Of a stretch of 64,000 nucleotides of DNA, positions 24,401 to 38,247 are shown in pieces. The notes below the pieces were generated by a model. It made no database searches, was not told where the DNA came from, and saw only the letters and a list, made by a program, of their open reading frames with translations. The stretch is from the NCBI GenBank assembly GCA_964057225.1, contig OZ059897.1, positions 19,096,001 through 19,160,000 on the forward strand. Reading direction: 5' to 3'. Source of the stretch: Auanema rhodensis. Its lineage: Eukaryota; Nematoda; Chromadorea; Rhabditida; Rhabditidae. Every line of letters begins with the position of its first letter. Position 1 is the stretch's first letter. A program made the translations under genes and the position numbers.

Positions 24401-25615
24401 TATATCAGTTGATATCTCGGTGCATTTTTAAGCTAGCGCAAATCTGATAACACAGATCGACGCAGCTTAAAAATCCGCATCGAATGCACTATACTACATT
24501 GAGAAACGCTTAATACAAAAATTAGTTATGATCGTTTGAAAAATGATGCATTAGTGTATGTTGAGTTTCCATGTACACTCAACATTGCTTCCAAAAACAT
24601 TTTGACAAAAATTTTTTCGAAAAATTTCAAAATAATTTAGCAAAAAGTAGATGTTTTAAGATTCCATTTTTCAAGGCAAAGACGATGGACAATGTTATTC
24701 AACGAAAAAATTAATTCTTCAGGGTGAAAATCGAGGATATAAGTGTGAACTTATATCAGTTGATATCTCGGTGCATTTTTAAGCTAGCGCAAATCTGATA
24801 ACACAGATCGACGCAGCTTAAAAATCCGCATCGAATGCACTATACTACATTGAAAAACGCTTGATACAAAAATTAGTTATGATCGTTTGAAAAATGATGC
24901 ATTAGTGTATGTTGAGTTTCCATGTACACTCAACATTGCTTCCAAAAACATTTTGACAAAAATTTTTTCGAAAAATTTCAAAATAATTTAGCAATAAGTA
25001 GATGTTTTTAGATTCCATTTTTCAAGGCAAAGACGATGGACAATGTTATTCAACGAAAAAATTAATTCTTCAGGGTGAAAATCGAGGATATAAGTGTGAA
25101 CTTATATCAGTTGATATCTCAGTGCATTTTTAAGCTAGCGCAAATCTGATAACACAGATCGACGCAGCTTAAAAATCCGCATCGAATGCACTATACTACA
25201 TTGAGAAACGCTTAATACAAAAATTAGTTATGATCGTTTGAAAAATGATGCATTAGTGTATGTTGAGTTTCCATGTACACTCAACATTGCTTCCAAAAAC
25301 ATTTTGACAAAAATTTTTTCGAAAAATTTCAAAATAATTTAGCAAAAAGTAGATGTTTTAAGATTCCATTTTTCAAGGCAAAGACGATGGACAATGTTAT
25401 TCAACGAAAAAATTAATTCTTCAGGGTGAAAATCGAGGATATAAGTGTGAACTTATATCAGTTGATATCTCGGTGCATTTTTAAGCTAGCGCAAATCTGA
25501 TAACACAGATCGACGCAGCTTAAAAATCCGCATCGAATGCACTATACTACATTGAAAAACGCTTGATACAAAAATTAGTTATGATCGTTTGAAAAATGAT
25601 GCATTAGTGTATGTT
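21404..25615 (+). repeat. Mixed segment rich in types E and K
   Basis: Twelve monomers in the order E K K E S B C E J E K E. The part from 23861 alternates E with J or K. S at 22808 is the first with GATCACACAG. B at 23159 has CCATTCCTC and shares GATGACACAG with the B at 19298. I found no full multimer repeated here, but E-S recurs at 25967 and 28424. Confidence 0.7.
21755..22105 (+). repeat. Monomer type K
   Basis: Type K is marked by AGCAATAAGTAG, and in four of five copies by GCATTTTCAAGC. Starts: 21755, 22106, 24914, 25616, 28073. The 24914 copy has the common TTTTTAAGC and CTCAGTGC instead. K alternates with E over 24563-25966. Confidence 0.8.
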
Positions 25616-28600
25616 GAGTTTCCATGTACACTCAACATTGCTTCCAAAAACATTTTGACAAAAATTTTTTCGAAAAATTTCAAAATAATTTAGCAATAAG
25701 TAGATGTTTTTAGATTCCATTTTTCAAGGCAAAGACGATGGACAATGTTATTCAACGAAAAAATTAATTCTTCAGGGTGAAAATCGAGGATATAAGTGTG
25801 AACTTATATCAGTTGATATCTCGGTGCATTTTCAAGCTAGCGCAAATCTGATAACACAGATCGACGCAGCTTAAAAATCCGCATCGAATGCACTATACTA
25901 CATTGAGAAACGCTTAATACAAAAATTAGTTATGATCGTTTGAAAAATGATGCATTAGTGTATGTTGAGTTTCCATGTACACTCAACATTGCTTCCAAAA
26001 ACATTTTGACAAAAATTTTTTCGAAAAATTTCAAAATAATTTAGCAAAAAGTAGATGTTTTAAGATTCCATTTTTCAAGGCAAAGACGATGGACAATGTT
26101 ATTCAACGAAAAAATTAATTCTTCAGGGTGAAAATCGAGGATATAAGTGTGAACTTATATCAGTTGATATCTCGGTGCATTTTTAAGCTAGCGCAAATCT
26201 GATAACACAGATCGACGCAGCTTAAAAATCCGCATCGAATGCACTATACTACATTGAGAAACACTTGATACAAAAATTAGTTATGATCGTTTGAAAAATG
26301 ATGCATTAGTGTATGTTGAGTTTCCATCTACACTCAACATTGCTTCCAAAAACATTTTGACAAAAATTTTTTCGAAAAATTTCAAAAGAATTTAGCAAAA
26401 AGTAGATGTTTTTAGATTCCATTTTTCAAGGCAAAGACGATAGACAATGTTATTCAACGAAAAAATTAATTCTTTAGGGTGAAAATCGAGGATATAAGTG
26501 TGAACTTATATCAGTTGATATCTCGGTGCATTTTTAAGCTAGCGCAAATCTGATCACACAGATCGACGCAGCTTAAAAATCCGCATCGAATGCACTATAC
26601 TACATTGAGAAACGCTTAATACACAAATTAGTTTAGATCGTTTGAAAAATGATGCATTAGTGTATGTTGAGTTTCCATGTACACTCAACATTGCTTCCAA
26701 AAACATTTTGACAAAAATTTTTTTGAAAAATTTCAAGATAATTTAGCAAAAAGTAGATGTTTTTAGATTCCTTTTTTTAAGGCAAAGACGATGGACAATG
26801 TTATTCAACGAAAAAATTAATTCTTCAGGGTGAAAATCGAGGATATAAGTGTGAACTTATATCAGTTGATATCTCGGTGCATTTTTAAGCTAGCGCAAAT
26901 CTGATCACACAGATCGACGCAGCTTAAAAATCCGCATCGAATGCACTATACTACATTGAGAAACGCTTAATACACAAATTAGTTTAGATCGTTTGAAAAA
27001 TGATGCATTAGTGTATGTTGAGTTTCCATGTACACTCAACATTGCTTCCAAAAACATTTTGACAAAAATTTTTTTGAAAAATTTCAAGATAATTTAGCAA
27101 AAAGTAGATGTTTTTAGATTCCTTTTTTTAAGGCAAAGACGATGGACAATGTTATTCAACGAAAAAATTAATTCTTCAGGGTGAAAATCGAGGATATAAG
27201 TGTAAACTTATATCAGTTGATATCTCGGTGCATTTTTAAGCTAGCGCAAATCTGATAACACAGATCGACGCAGCTTAAAAATCCGCATCGAATGCACTAT
27301 ACTACATTGAGAAACACTTGATACAAAAATTAGTTATGATCGTTTGAAAAATGATGCATTAGTGTATGTTGAGTTTCCATGTACACTCAACATTGCTTCC
27401 AAAAACATTTTGACAAAAATTTTTTCGAAAAATTTCAAAATAATTTAGCAAAAAGTAGATGTTTTTAGATTCCTTTTTTCAAGGCAAAGACGATGGACAA
27501 TGTTATTCAACGAAAAAATTATTTCTTCAGGGTGAAAATCGAGGATATAAGTGTGAACTTATATCAGTTGATATCTCGGTGCATTTTTAAACTAGCGCAA
27601 ATCTGATAACACAGATCGACGCAGCTTAAAAATCCGCATCGAATGCACTATACTACATTGAAAAACGCTTGATACAAAAATTAGTTATGATCGTTTGAAA
27701 AATGATGCATTAGTGTATGTTGAGTTTCCATGTACACTCAACATTGCTTCCAAAAACATTTTGACAAAAATTTTTTCGAAAAATTTCAAAATAATTTAGC
27801 AAAAAGTAGATGTTTTAAGATTCCATTTTTCAAGGCAAAGACGATGGACAATGTTATTCAACGAAAAAATTATTTCTTCAGGGTGAAAATCGAGGATATA
27901 AGTGTGAACTTATATCAGTTGATATCTCGGTGCATTTTTAAGCTAGCGCAAATCTGATAACACAGATCGACGCAGCTTAAAAATCCGCATCGAATGCACT
28001 ATACTACATTGAAAAACGCTTGATACAAAAATTAGTTATGATCGTTTGAAAAATGATGCATTAGTGTATGTTGAGTTTCCATGTACACTCAACATTGCTT
28101 CCAAAAACATTTTGACAAAAATTTTTTCGAAAAATTTCAAAATAATTTAGCAATAAGTAGATGTTTTTAGATTCCATTTTTCAAGGCAAAGACGATGGAC
28201 AATGTTATTCAACGAAAAAATTAATTCTTCAGGGTGAAAATCGAGGATATAAGTGTGAACTTATATCAGTTGATATCTCGGTGCATTTTCAAGCTAGCGC
28301 AAATCTGATAACACAGATCGACGCAGCTTAAAAATCCGCATCGAATGCACTATACTACATTGAGAAACGCTTAATACAAAAATTAGTTATGATCGTTTGA
28401 AAAATGATGCATTAGTGTATGTTGAGTTTCCATGTACACTCAACATTGCTTCCAAAAACATTTTGACAAAAATTTTTTCGAAAAATTTCAAAATAATTTA
28501 GCAAAAAGTAGATGTTTTAAAATTCCATTTTTCAAGGCAAAGACGATGGACAATGTTATTCAACGAAAAAATTAATTCTTCAGGGTGAAAATCGAGGATA

Positions 28601-30178
28601 TAAGTGTGAACTTATATCAGTTGATATCTCGGTGCATTTTTAAGCTAGCGCAAATCTGATAACACAGATCGACGCAGCTTAAAAATCCGCATCGAATGCA
28701 CTATACTACATTGAGAAACACTTGATACAAAAATTAGTTATGATCGTTTGAAAAATGATGCATTAGTGTATGTTGAGTTTCCATCTACACTCAACATTGC
28801 TTCCAAAAACATTTTGACAAAAATTTTTTCGAAAAATTTCAAAAGAATTTAGCAAAAAGTAGATGTTTTTAGATTCCATTTTTCAAGGCAAAGACGATAG
28901 ACAATGTTATTCAACGAAAAAATTAATTCTTTAGGGTGAAAATCGAGGATATAAGTGTGAACTTATATCAGTTGATATCTCGGTGCATTTTTAAGCTAGC
29001 GCAAATCTGATCACACAGATCGACGCAGCTTAAAAATCCGCATCGAATGCACTATACTACATTGAGAAACGCTTAATACACAAATTAGTTTAGATCGTTT
29101 GAAAAATGATGCATTAGTGTATGTTGAGTTTCCATGTACACTCAACATTGCTTCCAAAAACATTTTGACAAAAATTTTTTTGAAAAATTTCAAGATAATT
29201 TAGCAAAAAGTAGATGTTTTTAGATTCCTTTTTTTAAGGCAAAGACGATGGACAATGTTATTCAACGAAAAAATTAATTCTTCAGGGTGAAAATCGAGGA
29301 TATAAGTGTAAACTTATATCAGTTGATATCTCGGTGCATTTTTAAGCTAGCGCAAATCTGATAACACAGATCGACGCAGCTTAAAAATCCGCATCGAATG
29401 CACTATACTACATTGAGAAACACTTGATACAAAAATTAGTTATGATCGTTTGAAAAATGATGCATTAGTGTATGTTGAGTTTCCATGTACACTCAACATT
29501 GCTTCCAAAAACATTTTGACAAAAATTTTTTCGAAAAATTTCAAAATAATTTAGCAAAAAGTAGATGTTTTTAGATTCCTTTTTTCAAGGCAAAGACGAT
29601 GGACAATGTTATTCAACGAAAAAATTATTTCTTCAGGGTGAAAATCGAGGATATAAGTGTGAACTTATATCAGTTGATATCTCGGTGCATTTTTAAGCTA
29701 GCGCAAATCTGATAACACAGATCGACGCAGCTTAAAAATCCGCATCGAATGCACTATACTACATTGAAAAACGCTTGATACAAAAATTAGTTATGATCGT
29801 TTGAAAAATGATGCATTAGTGTATGTTGAGTTTCCATGTACACTCAACATTGCTTCCAAAAACATTTTGACAAAAATTTTTTCGAAAAATTTCAAAATAA
29901 TTTAGCAAAAAGTAGATGTTTTAAGATTCCATTTTTCAAGGCAAAGACGATGGACAATGTTATTCAACGAAAAAATTATTTCTTCAGGGTGAAAATCGAG
30001 GATATAAGTGTGAACTTATATCAGTTGATATCTCGGTGCATTTTTAAGCTAGCGCAAATCTGATAACACAGATCGACGCAGCTTAAAAATCCGCATCGAA
30101 TGCACTATACTACATTGAAAAACGCTTGATACAAAAATTAGTTATGATCGTTTGAAAAATGATGCATTAGTGTATGTT
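25616..30178 (+). repeat. Higher-order repeat K-E-S-L-(L)-C-A, two copies
   Basis: 25616-28072 is K E S L L C A (seven monomers, 2457 bp) and 28073-30178 is K E S L C A (six monomers, 2106 bp). Shared private variants in S and L (GTTTAGATCG, TTTTTTTGAAA, GTGTAAACTT) make the relation clear. The copies differ by one L, by TTTTTAAACTAG in the first C and by GTTTTAAAATTCC in the second E. Confidence 0.85.
26669..27019 (+). repeat. Monomer type L
   Basis: Type L has TTTTTTTGAAAAATTTC (CpG to TpG), TTTCAAGATAA and CCTTTTTTTAAGG. Starts: 26669, 27020, 29126. The copy at 26669 has GATCACACAG, TACACAAATTAG and GTTTAGATCG, all shared with the S monomers just before it (26318, 28775), and the copies at 27020 and 29126 have GTGTAAACTT and a GAGAAACACTTGATAC tail. 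These changes open a 60-codon minus-strand frame across the S-L and L-L junctions. Confidence 0.8.
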
Positions 30179-32986
30179 GAGTTTCCATGTACACTCAACA
30201 TTGCTTCCAAAAACATTTTGACAAAAATTTTTTCGAAAAATTTCGAAATAATTTAGCAAAAAGTAGATGTTTTTAGATTCCATTTCTCAAGGCAAAGACG
30301 ATAGACAATGTTATTCAACGAAAAAATTAATTCTTCAGGGTGAAAATCGAGGATATAAGTGTGAACTTATATCAGTTGATATCTCGGGGCATTTTTAAGC
30401 TAGCGCAAATCTGATAACACAGATCGACGCAGCTTAAAAATCCGCATCGAATGCACTATACTACATTGAGAAACGCTTAATACAAAAATTAGTTATGATC
30501 GTTTGAAAAATGATGCATTAGTGTATGTTGAGTTTCCATGTACACTCAACATTGCTTCCAAAAACATTTTGACAAAAATTTTTTCGAAAAATTTCAAAAT
30601 AATTTAGCAAAAAGTAGATGTTTTTAGATTCCTTTTTTCAAGGCAAAAACGATGGACAATGTTATTCAACGAAAAAATTATTTCTTCAGGGTGAAAATCG
30701 AGGATATAAGTGTGAACTTATATCAGTTGATATCTCGGTGCATTTTTAAGCTAGCGCAAATCTGATAACACAGATCGACGCAGCTTAAAAATCCGGATCG
30801 AATGCACTATACTACATTAAGAAACACTTGATACAAAAATTAGTTATGATCGTTTGAAAAATGATGCATTAGTGTATGTTGAGTTTCCATGTACACTCAA
30901 CATTGCTTCCAAAAACATTTTGACAAAAATTTTTTCGAAAAATTTCAAAATAATTTAGAAAAAAGTAGATGTTTTTAGATTCCATTTCTCAAGGCAAAGA
31001 CGATAGACAATGTTATTCAACGAAAAAATTAATTCTTCAGGGTGAAAATCGAGGATATAAGTGTGAACTTATATCAGTTGATATCTCAGTGCATTTTTAA
31101 GCTAGCGCAAATCTGATAACACAGATCGACGCAGCTTAAAAATCCGCATCGAATGCACTATACTACATTGAGAAACGCTTAATACAAAAATTAGTTATGA
31201 TCGTTTGAAAAATGATGCATTAGTGTATGTTGAGTTTCCATGTACACTCAACATTGCTTCCAAAAACATTTTGACAAAAATTTTTTCGAAAAATTTCAAA
31301 ATAATTTAGCAAAAAGTAGATGTTTTTAGATTCCTTTTTTCAAGGCAAAAACGATGGACAATGTTATTCAACGAAAAAATTATTTCTTCAGGGTGAAAAT
31401 CGAGGATATAAGTGTGAACTTATATCAGTTGATATCTCGGTGCATTTTTAAGCTAGCGCAAATCTGATAACACAGATCGACGCAGCTTAAAAATCCGGAT
31501 CGAATGCACTATACTACATTAAGAAACACTTGATACAAAAATTAGTTATGATCGTTTGAAAAATGATGCATTAGTGTATGTTGAGTTTCCATGTACACTC
31601 AACATTGCTTCCAAAAACATTTTGACAAAAATTTTTTCGAAAAATTTCAAAATAATTTAGCAAAAAGTAGATGTTTTAAGATTCCATTTTTCAAGGCAAA
31701 GACGATGGACAATGTTATTCAACGAAAAAATTAATTCTTCAGGGTGAAAATCGAGGATATAAGTGTGAACTTATATCAGTTGATATCTCAGTGCATTTTT
31801 AAGCTAGCGCAAATCTGATAACACAGATCGACGCAGCTTAAAAATCCGCATCGAATGCACTATACTACATTGAGAAACGCTTAATACAAAAATTAGTTAT
31901 GATCGTTTGAAAAATGATGCATTAGTGTATGTTGAGTTTCCATGTACACTCAACATTGCTTCCAAAAACATTTTGACAAAAATTTTTTCGAAAAATTTCA
32001 AAATAATTTAGCAAAAAGTAGATGTTTTTAGATTCCTTTTTTCAAGGCAAAAACGATGGACAATGTTATTCAACGAAAAAATTATTTCTTCAGGGTGAAA
32101 ATCGAGGATATAAGTGTGAACTTATATCAGTTGATATCTCGGTGCATTTTTAAGCTAGCGCAAATCTGATAACACAGATCGACGCAGCTTAAAAATCCGG
32201 ATCGAATGCACTATACTACATTAAGAAACACTTGATACAAAAATTAGTTATGATCGTTTGAAAAATGATGCATTAGTGTATGTTGAGTTTCCATGTACAC
32301 TCAACATTGCTTCCAAAAACATTTTGACAAAAATTTTTTCGAAAAATTTCAAAATAATTTAGCAAAAAGTAGATGTTTTAAGATTCCATTTTTCAAGGCA
32401 AAGACGATGGACAATGTTATTCAACGAAAAAATTAATTCTTCAGGGTGAAAATCGAGGATATAAGTGTGAACTTATATCAGTTGATATCTCGGTGCATTT
32501 TTAAGCTAGCGCAAATCTGATAACACAGATCGACGCAGCTTAAAAATCCGCATCGAATGCACTATACTACATTGAGAAACGCTTAATACAAAAATTAGTT
32601 ATGATCGTTTGAAAAATGATGCATTAGTGTATGTTGAGTTTCCATGTACACTCAACATTGCTTCCAAAAACATTTTGACAAAAATTTTTTCGAAAAATTT
32701 CAAAATAATTTAGCAAAAAGTAGATGTTTTAAGATTCCATTTTTCAAGGCAAAGACGATGGACAATGTTATTCAACGAAAAAATTAATTCTTCAGGGTGA
32801 AAATCGAGGATATAAGTGTGAACTTATATCAGTTGATATCTCGGTGCATTTTTAAGCTAGCGCAAATCTGATAACACAGATCGACGCAGCTTAAAAATCC
32901 GCATCGAATGCACTATACTACATTGAAAAACGCTTGATACAAAAATTAGTTATGATCGTTTGAAAAATGATGCATTAGTGTATGTT
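30179..32986 (+). repeat. B-D and E-D alternating segment
   Basis: Eight monomers in the order B D B D E D E E. The B at 30881 has TTTAGAAAAAAG and CTCAGTGC, and the E at 31583 has the same CTCAGTGC, so this change crosses types. The segment lies between the C-A-B-D block and the D-A-F block of the large duplication, in the place taken by 6319-10530 in the other copy. Confidence 0.7.
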
Positions 32987-35900
32987 GAGTTTCCATGTAC
33001 ACTCAACATTGCTTCCAAAAACATTTTGACAAAAATTTTTTCGAAAAATTTCAAAATAATTTAGCAAAAAGTAGATGTTTTTAGATTCCTTTTTTCAAGG
33101 CAAAAACGATGGACAATGTTATTCAACGAAAAAATTATTTCTTCAGGGTGAAAATCGAGGATATAAGTGTGAACTTATATCAGTTGATATCTCGGTGCAT
33201 TTTTAAGCTAGCGCAAATCTGATAACACAGATCGACGCAGCTTAAAAATCCGGATCGAATGCACTATACTACATTAAGAAACACTTGATACAAAAATTAG
33301 TTATGATCGTTTGAAAAATGATGCATTAGTGTATGTTGAGTTTCCATGTACACTCAACATTGCTTCCAAAAACATTTTGACAAAAATTTTTTCGAAAAAT
33401 TTCAAAATAATTTAGCAAAAAGTAGATGTTTTAAGATTCCATTTTTCAAGGCAAAGACGATGGACAATGTTATTCAACGAAAAAATTATTCCTTCAGGGT
33501 GAAAATCGAGGATATAAGTGTGAACTTATATCAGTTGATATCTCGGTGCATTTTTAAGCTAGCGCAAATCTGATAACACAGATCGACGCAGCTTAAAAAT
33601 CCGCATCGAATGCACTATACTACATTGAGAAACGCTTAATACAAAAATTAGTTATGATCGTTTGAAAAATGATGCATTAGTGTATGTTGAGTTTCCATGT
33701 ACACTCAACATTGCTTCCAAAAACATTTTGACAAAAATTTTTTCGAAAAATTTCAAAATAATTTAGCAAAAAGTAGATGTTTTTAGATTCCATTTTTCAA
33801 GGCAAAGACGATAGACAATGTTATTCAACGAAAAAATTAATTCTTCAGGGTGAAAATCGAGGATATAAGTGTGAACTTATATCAGTTGATATCTCGGTGC
33901 ATTTTTAAGCTAGCGCAAATCTGATAACACAGATCGACGCAGCTTAATAATCCGCATCGAATGCACTATACTACATTGAGAAACGCTTAATACAAAAATT
34001 AGTTATGATCGTTTGAGAAATGATGCATTAGTGTATGTTGAGTTTCCATGTACACTCAACATTGCTTCCAAAAACATTTTGACAAAAATTTTTTCGAAAA
34101 ATTTCAAAATAATTTAGCAAAAAGTAGATGTTTTAAGATTCCATTTTTCAAGGCAAAGACGATGGACAATGTTATTCAACGAAAAAATTATATCTTCAGG
34201 GTGAAAATCGAGGATATAAGTGTGAACTTATATCAGTTGATATCTCGGTGCATTTTTAAGCTAGCGCAAATCTGATAACACAGATCGACGCAGCTTAAAA
34301 ATCCGCATCGAATGCACTATACTACATTGAGAAACGCTTAATACAAAAATTAGTTATGATCGTTTGAAAAATGATGCATTTGTGTATGTTGAGTTTCCAT
34401 GTACACTCAACATTGCTTCCAAAAACATTTTGACAAAAATTTTTTCGAAAAATTTCAAAATAATTTAGCAAAAAGTAGATGTTTTAAGATTCCATTTTTG
34501 AAGGCAAAGACGATGGACAATGTTATTCAACGAAAAAATTAATTCTTCAGGGTGAAAATCGAGGATATAAGTGTGAACTTATATCAGTTGATATCTCGGT
34601 GCATTTTTAAGCTAGCGCAAATCTGATAACACAGATCGACGCAGCTTAATAATCCGCATCGAATGCACTATACTACATTGAGAAACGCTTAATACAAAAA
34701 TTAGTTATGATCGTTTGAAAAATGATGCATTTGTGTATGTTGAGTTTCCATGTACACTCAACATTGCTTCCAAAAACATTTTGACAAAAATTTTTTCGAA
34801 AAATTTCAAAATAATTTAGCAAAAAGTAGATGTTTTTAGATTCCATTTTTCAAGGCAAAGACGATGGACAATGTTATTCAACGAAAAAATTAATTCTTCA
34901 GGGTGAAAATCGAGGATATAAGTGTGAACTTATATCAGTTGATATCTCGGTGCATTTTTAAGCTAGCGCAAATCTGATAACACAGATCGACGCAGCTTAA
35001 AAATCCGCATCGAATGCACTATACTACATTGAGAAACGCTTAATACAAAAATTAGTTATGATCGTTTGAAAAATGATGCATTAGTGTATGTTGAGTTTCC
35101 ATGTACACTCAACATTGCTTCCAAAAACATTTTGACAAAAATTTTTTCGAAAAATTTCAAAATAATTCAGCAAAAAGTAGATGTTTTAAGATTCCATTTT
35201 TGAAGGCAAAGACGATGGACAATGTTATTCAACGAAAAAATTAATTCTTCAGGGTGAAAATCGAGGATATAAGTGTGAACTTATATCAGTTGATATCTCG
35301 GTGCATTTTTAAGCTAGCGCAAATCTGATAACACAGATCGACGCAGCTTAAAAATCCGCATCGAATGCACTATACTACATTGAGAAACGCTTAATACAAA
35401 AATTAGTTATGATCGTTTGAAAAATGATGCATTAGTGTATGTTGAGTTTCCATGTACACTCAACATTGCTTCCAAAAACATTTTGACAAAAATTTTTTCG
35501 AAAAATTTCAAAATAATTTAGCAAAAAGTAGATGTTTTAAGATTCCATTTTTCAAGGCAAAGACGATGGACAATGTTATTCAACGAAAAAATTAATTCTT
35601 CAGGGTGAAAATCGAGGATATAAGTGTGAACTTATATCAGTTGATATCTCGGTGCATTTTTAAGCTAGCGCAAATCTGATAACACAGATCGACGCAGCTT
35701 AAAAATCCGCATCGAATGCACTATACTACATTGAGAAACGCTTAATAGAAAAATTAGTTATGATCGTTTGAAAAATGATGCATTAGTGTATGTTGAGTTT
35801 CCATGTACACTCAACATTGCTTCCAAAAACATTTTGACAAAAATTTTTTCGAAAAATTTCAAAATAATTTAGCGAAAAGTAGATGTTTTTAGATTCCATT

Positions 35901-38247
35901 TTTCAAGGCAAAGACGATGGACAATGTTATTCAACGAAAAAATTAATTCTTCAGGGTGAAAATCGAGGATATAAGTGTGAACTTATATCAGTTGATATCT
36001 CGGTGCATTTTTAAGCTAGCGCAAATCTGATAACACAGATCGACGCAGCTTAAAAATCCGCATCGAATGCACTATACTACATTGAGAAAAGCTTAATACA
36101 AAAATTAGTTATGATCGTTTGAAAAATGATGCATTAGTGTATGTTGAGTTTCCATGTACACTCAACATTGCTTCCAAAAACATTTTGACAAAAATTTTTT
36201 CGAAAATTTCAAAATAATTTAGCGAAAAGTAGATGTTTTTAGATTCCATTTTTCAAGGCAAAGACGATGGACAATGTTATTCAACGAAAAAATTAATTCT
36301 TCAGGGTGAAAATCGAGGATATAAGTGTGAACTTATATCAGTTGATATCTCGGTGCATTTTTAAGCTAGCGCAAATCTGATAACACAGATCGACGCAGCT
36401 TAAAAATCCGCATCGAATGCACTATACTACATTGAGAAACGCTTAATACAAAAATTAGTTATGATCGTTTGAAAAATGATGCATTAGTGTATGTTGAGTT
36501 TCCATGTACACTCAACATTGCTTCCAAAAACATTTTGACAAAAATTTTTTCGAAAATTTCAAAATAATTTAGCGAAAAGTAGATGTTTTTAGATTCCATT
36601 TTTCAAGGCAAAGACGATGGACAATGTTATTCAACGAAAAAATTAATTCTTTAGGGTGAAAGTCGAGGATATAAGTGTGAACTTATATCAGTTGATATCT
36701 CGGTGCATTTTTAAGCTAGCGCAAATCTGATAACACAGATCGACGCAGCTTAAAAATCCGCATCGAATGCACTATACTACATTGAGAAACGCTTAATACA
36801 AAAATTAGTTATGATCGTTTGAAAAATGATGCATTAGTGTATGTTGAGTTTCCATGTACACTCAACATTGCTTCCAAAAACATTTTGACAAAAATTTTTT
36901 CGAAAAATTTCAAAATAATTTAGCGAAAAGTAGATGTTTTTAGATTCCATTTTTCAAGGCAAAGACGATGGACAATGTTATTCAACGAAAAAATTAATTC
37001 TTCAGGGTGAAAATCGAGGATATAAGTGTGAACTTATATCAGTTGATATCTCGGTGCATTTATAAGCTAGCGCAAATCTGATAACACAGATCGACGCAGC
37101 TTAAAAATCCGCATCGAATGCACTATACTACATTGAAAAACGCTTGATACAAAAATTAGTTATGATCGTTTGAAAAATGATGCATTAGTGTATGTTGAGT
37201 TTCCATGTACACTCAACATTGCTTCCAAAAACATTTTGACAAAAATTTTTTCGAAAAATTTCAAAATAATTTAGCAAAAAGTAGATGTTTTTAGATTCCA
37301 TTTCTCAAGGCAAAGACGATAGACAATGTTATTCAACGAAAAAATTAATTCTTCAGGGTGAAAATCGAGGATATAAGTGTGAACTTATATCAGTTGATAT
37401 CTCGGTGCATTTTTAAGCTAGCGCAAATCTGATAACACAGATCGACGCAGCTTAAAAATCCGCATCGAATGCACTATACTACATTGAGAAACGCTTAATA
37501 CAAAAATTAGTTATGATCGTTTGAAAAATGATGCATTAGTGTATGTTGAGTTTCCATGTACACTCAACATTGCTTCCAAAAACATTTTGACAAAAATTTT
37601 TTCGAAAAATTTCAAAATAATTTAGCAAAAAGTAGATGTTTTTAGATTCCTTTTTTCAAGGCAAAGACGATGGACAATGTTATTCAACGAAAAAATTATT
37701 TCTTCAGGGTGAAAATCGAGGATATAAGTGTGAACTTATATCAGTTGATATCTCGGTGCATTTTTAAGCTAGCGCAAATCTGATAACACAGATCGACGCA
37801 GCTTAAAAATCCGCATCGAATGCTCTATACTACATTAAAAAACGCTTGATACAAAAATTAGTTATGATCGTTTGAAAAATGATGCATTAGTGTATGTTGA
37901 GTTTCCATGTACACTCAACATTGCTTCCAAAAACATTTTGACAAAAATTTTTTCGAAAAATTTCAAAATAATTTAGCGAAAAGTAGATGTTTTTAGATTC
38001 CATTTTTCAAGGCAAAGACGATGGACAATGTTATTCAACGAAAAAATTAATTCTTCAGGGTGAAAATCGAGGATATAAGTGTGAACTTATATCAGTTGAT
38101 ATCTCGGTGCATTTTTAAGCTAGCGCAAATCTGATAACACAGATCGACGCAGCTTAAAAATCCGCATCGAATGCACTATACTACATTGAGAAACGCTTAA
38201 TACAAAAATTAGTTATGATCGTTTGAAAAATGATGCATGTGTATGTT
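32987..38247 (+). repeat. Large intra-array duplication, right copy (15 monomers)
   Basis: The order is D A F A E H E E' G G G G B C G. Compared with the left copy it has an extra A (34040), a single E'-G pair, and no A between G (36846) and B (37197). New private changes are ATTATATC, GCATTTGTGTATG at two places, TTTTTGAAGG, and ATGCTCTATAC in the C at 37548. C-A-B-D at 29477-30880 matches 4564-5967, so the co-linear relation may reach further left. Confidence 0.85.

Noticed and set aside
26554-26736. 60-codon minus-strand open frame (also 26905-27087 and 29011-29193)
   Set aside because: It appears only where S or L tails meet L, with GATCACACAG and GTTTAGATCG removing stops. Three copies, no support from conservation.
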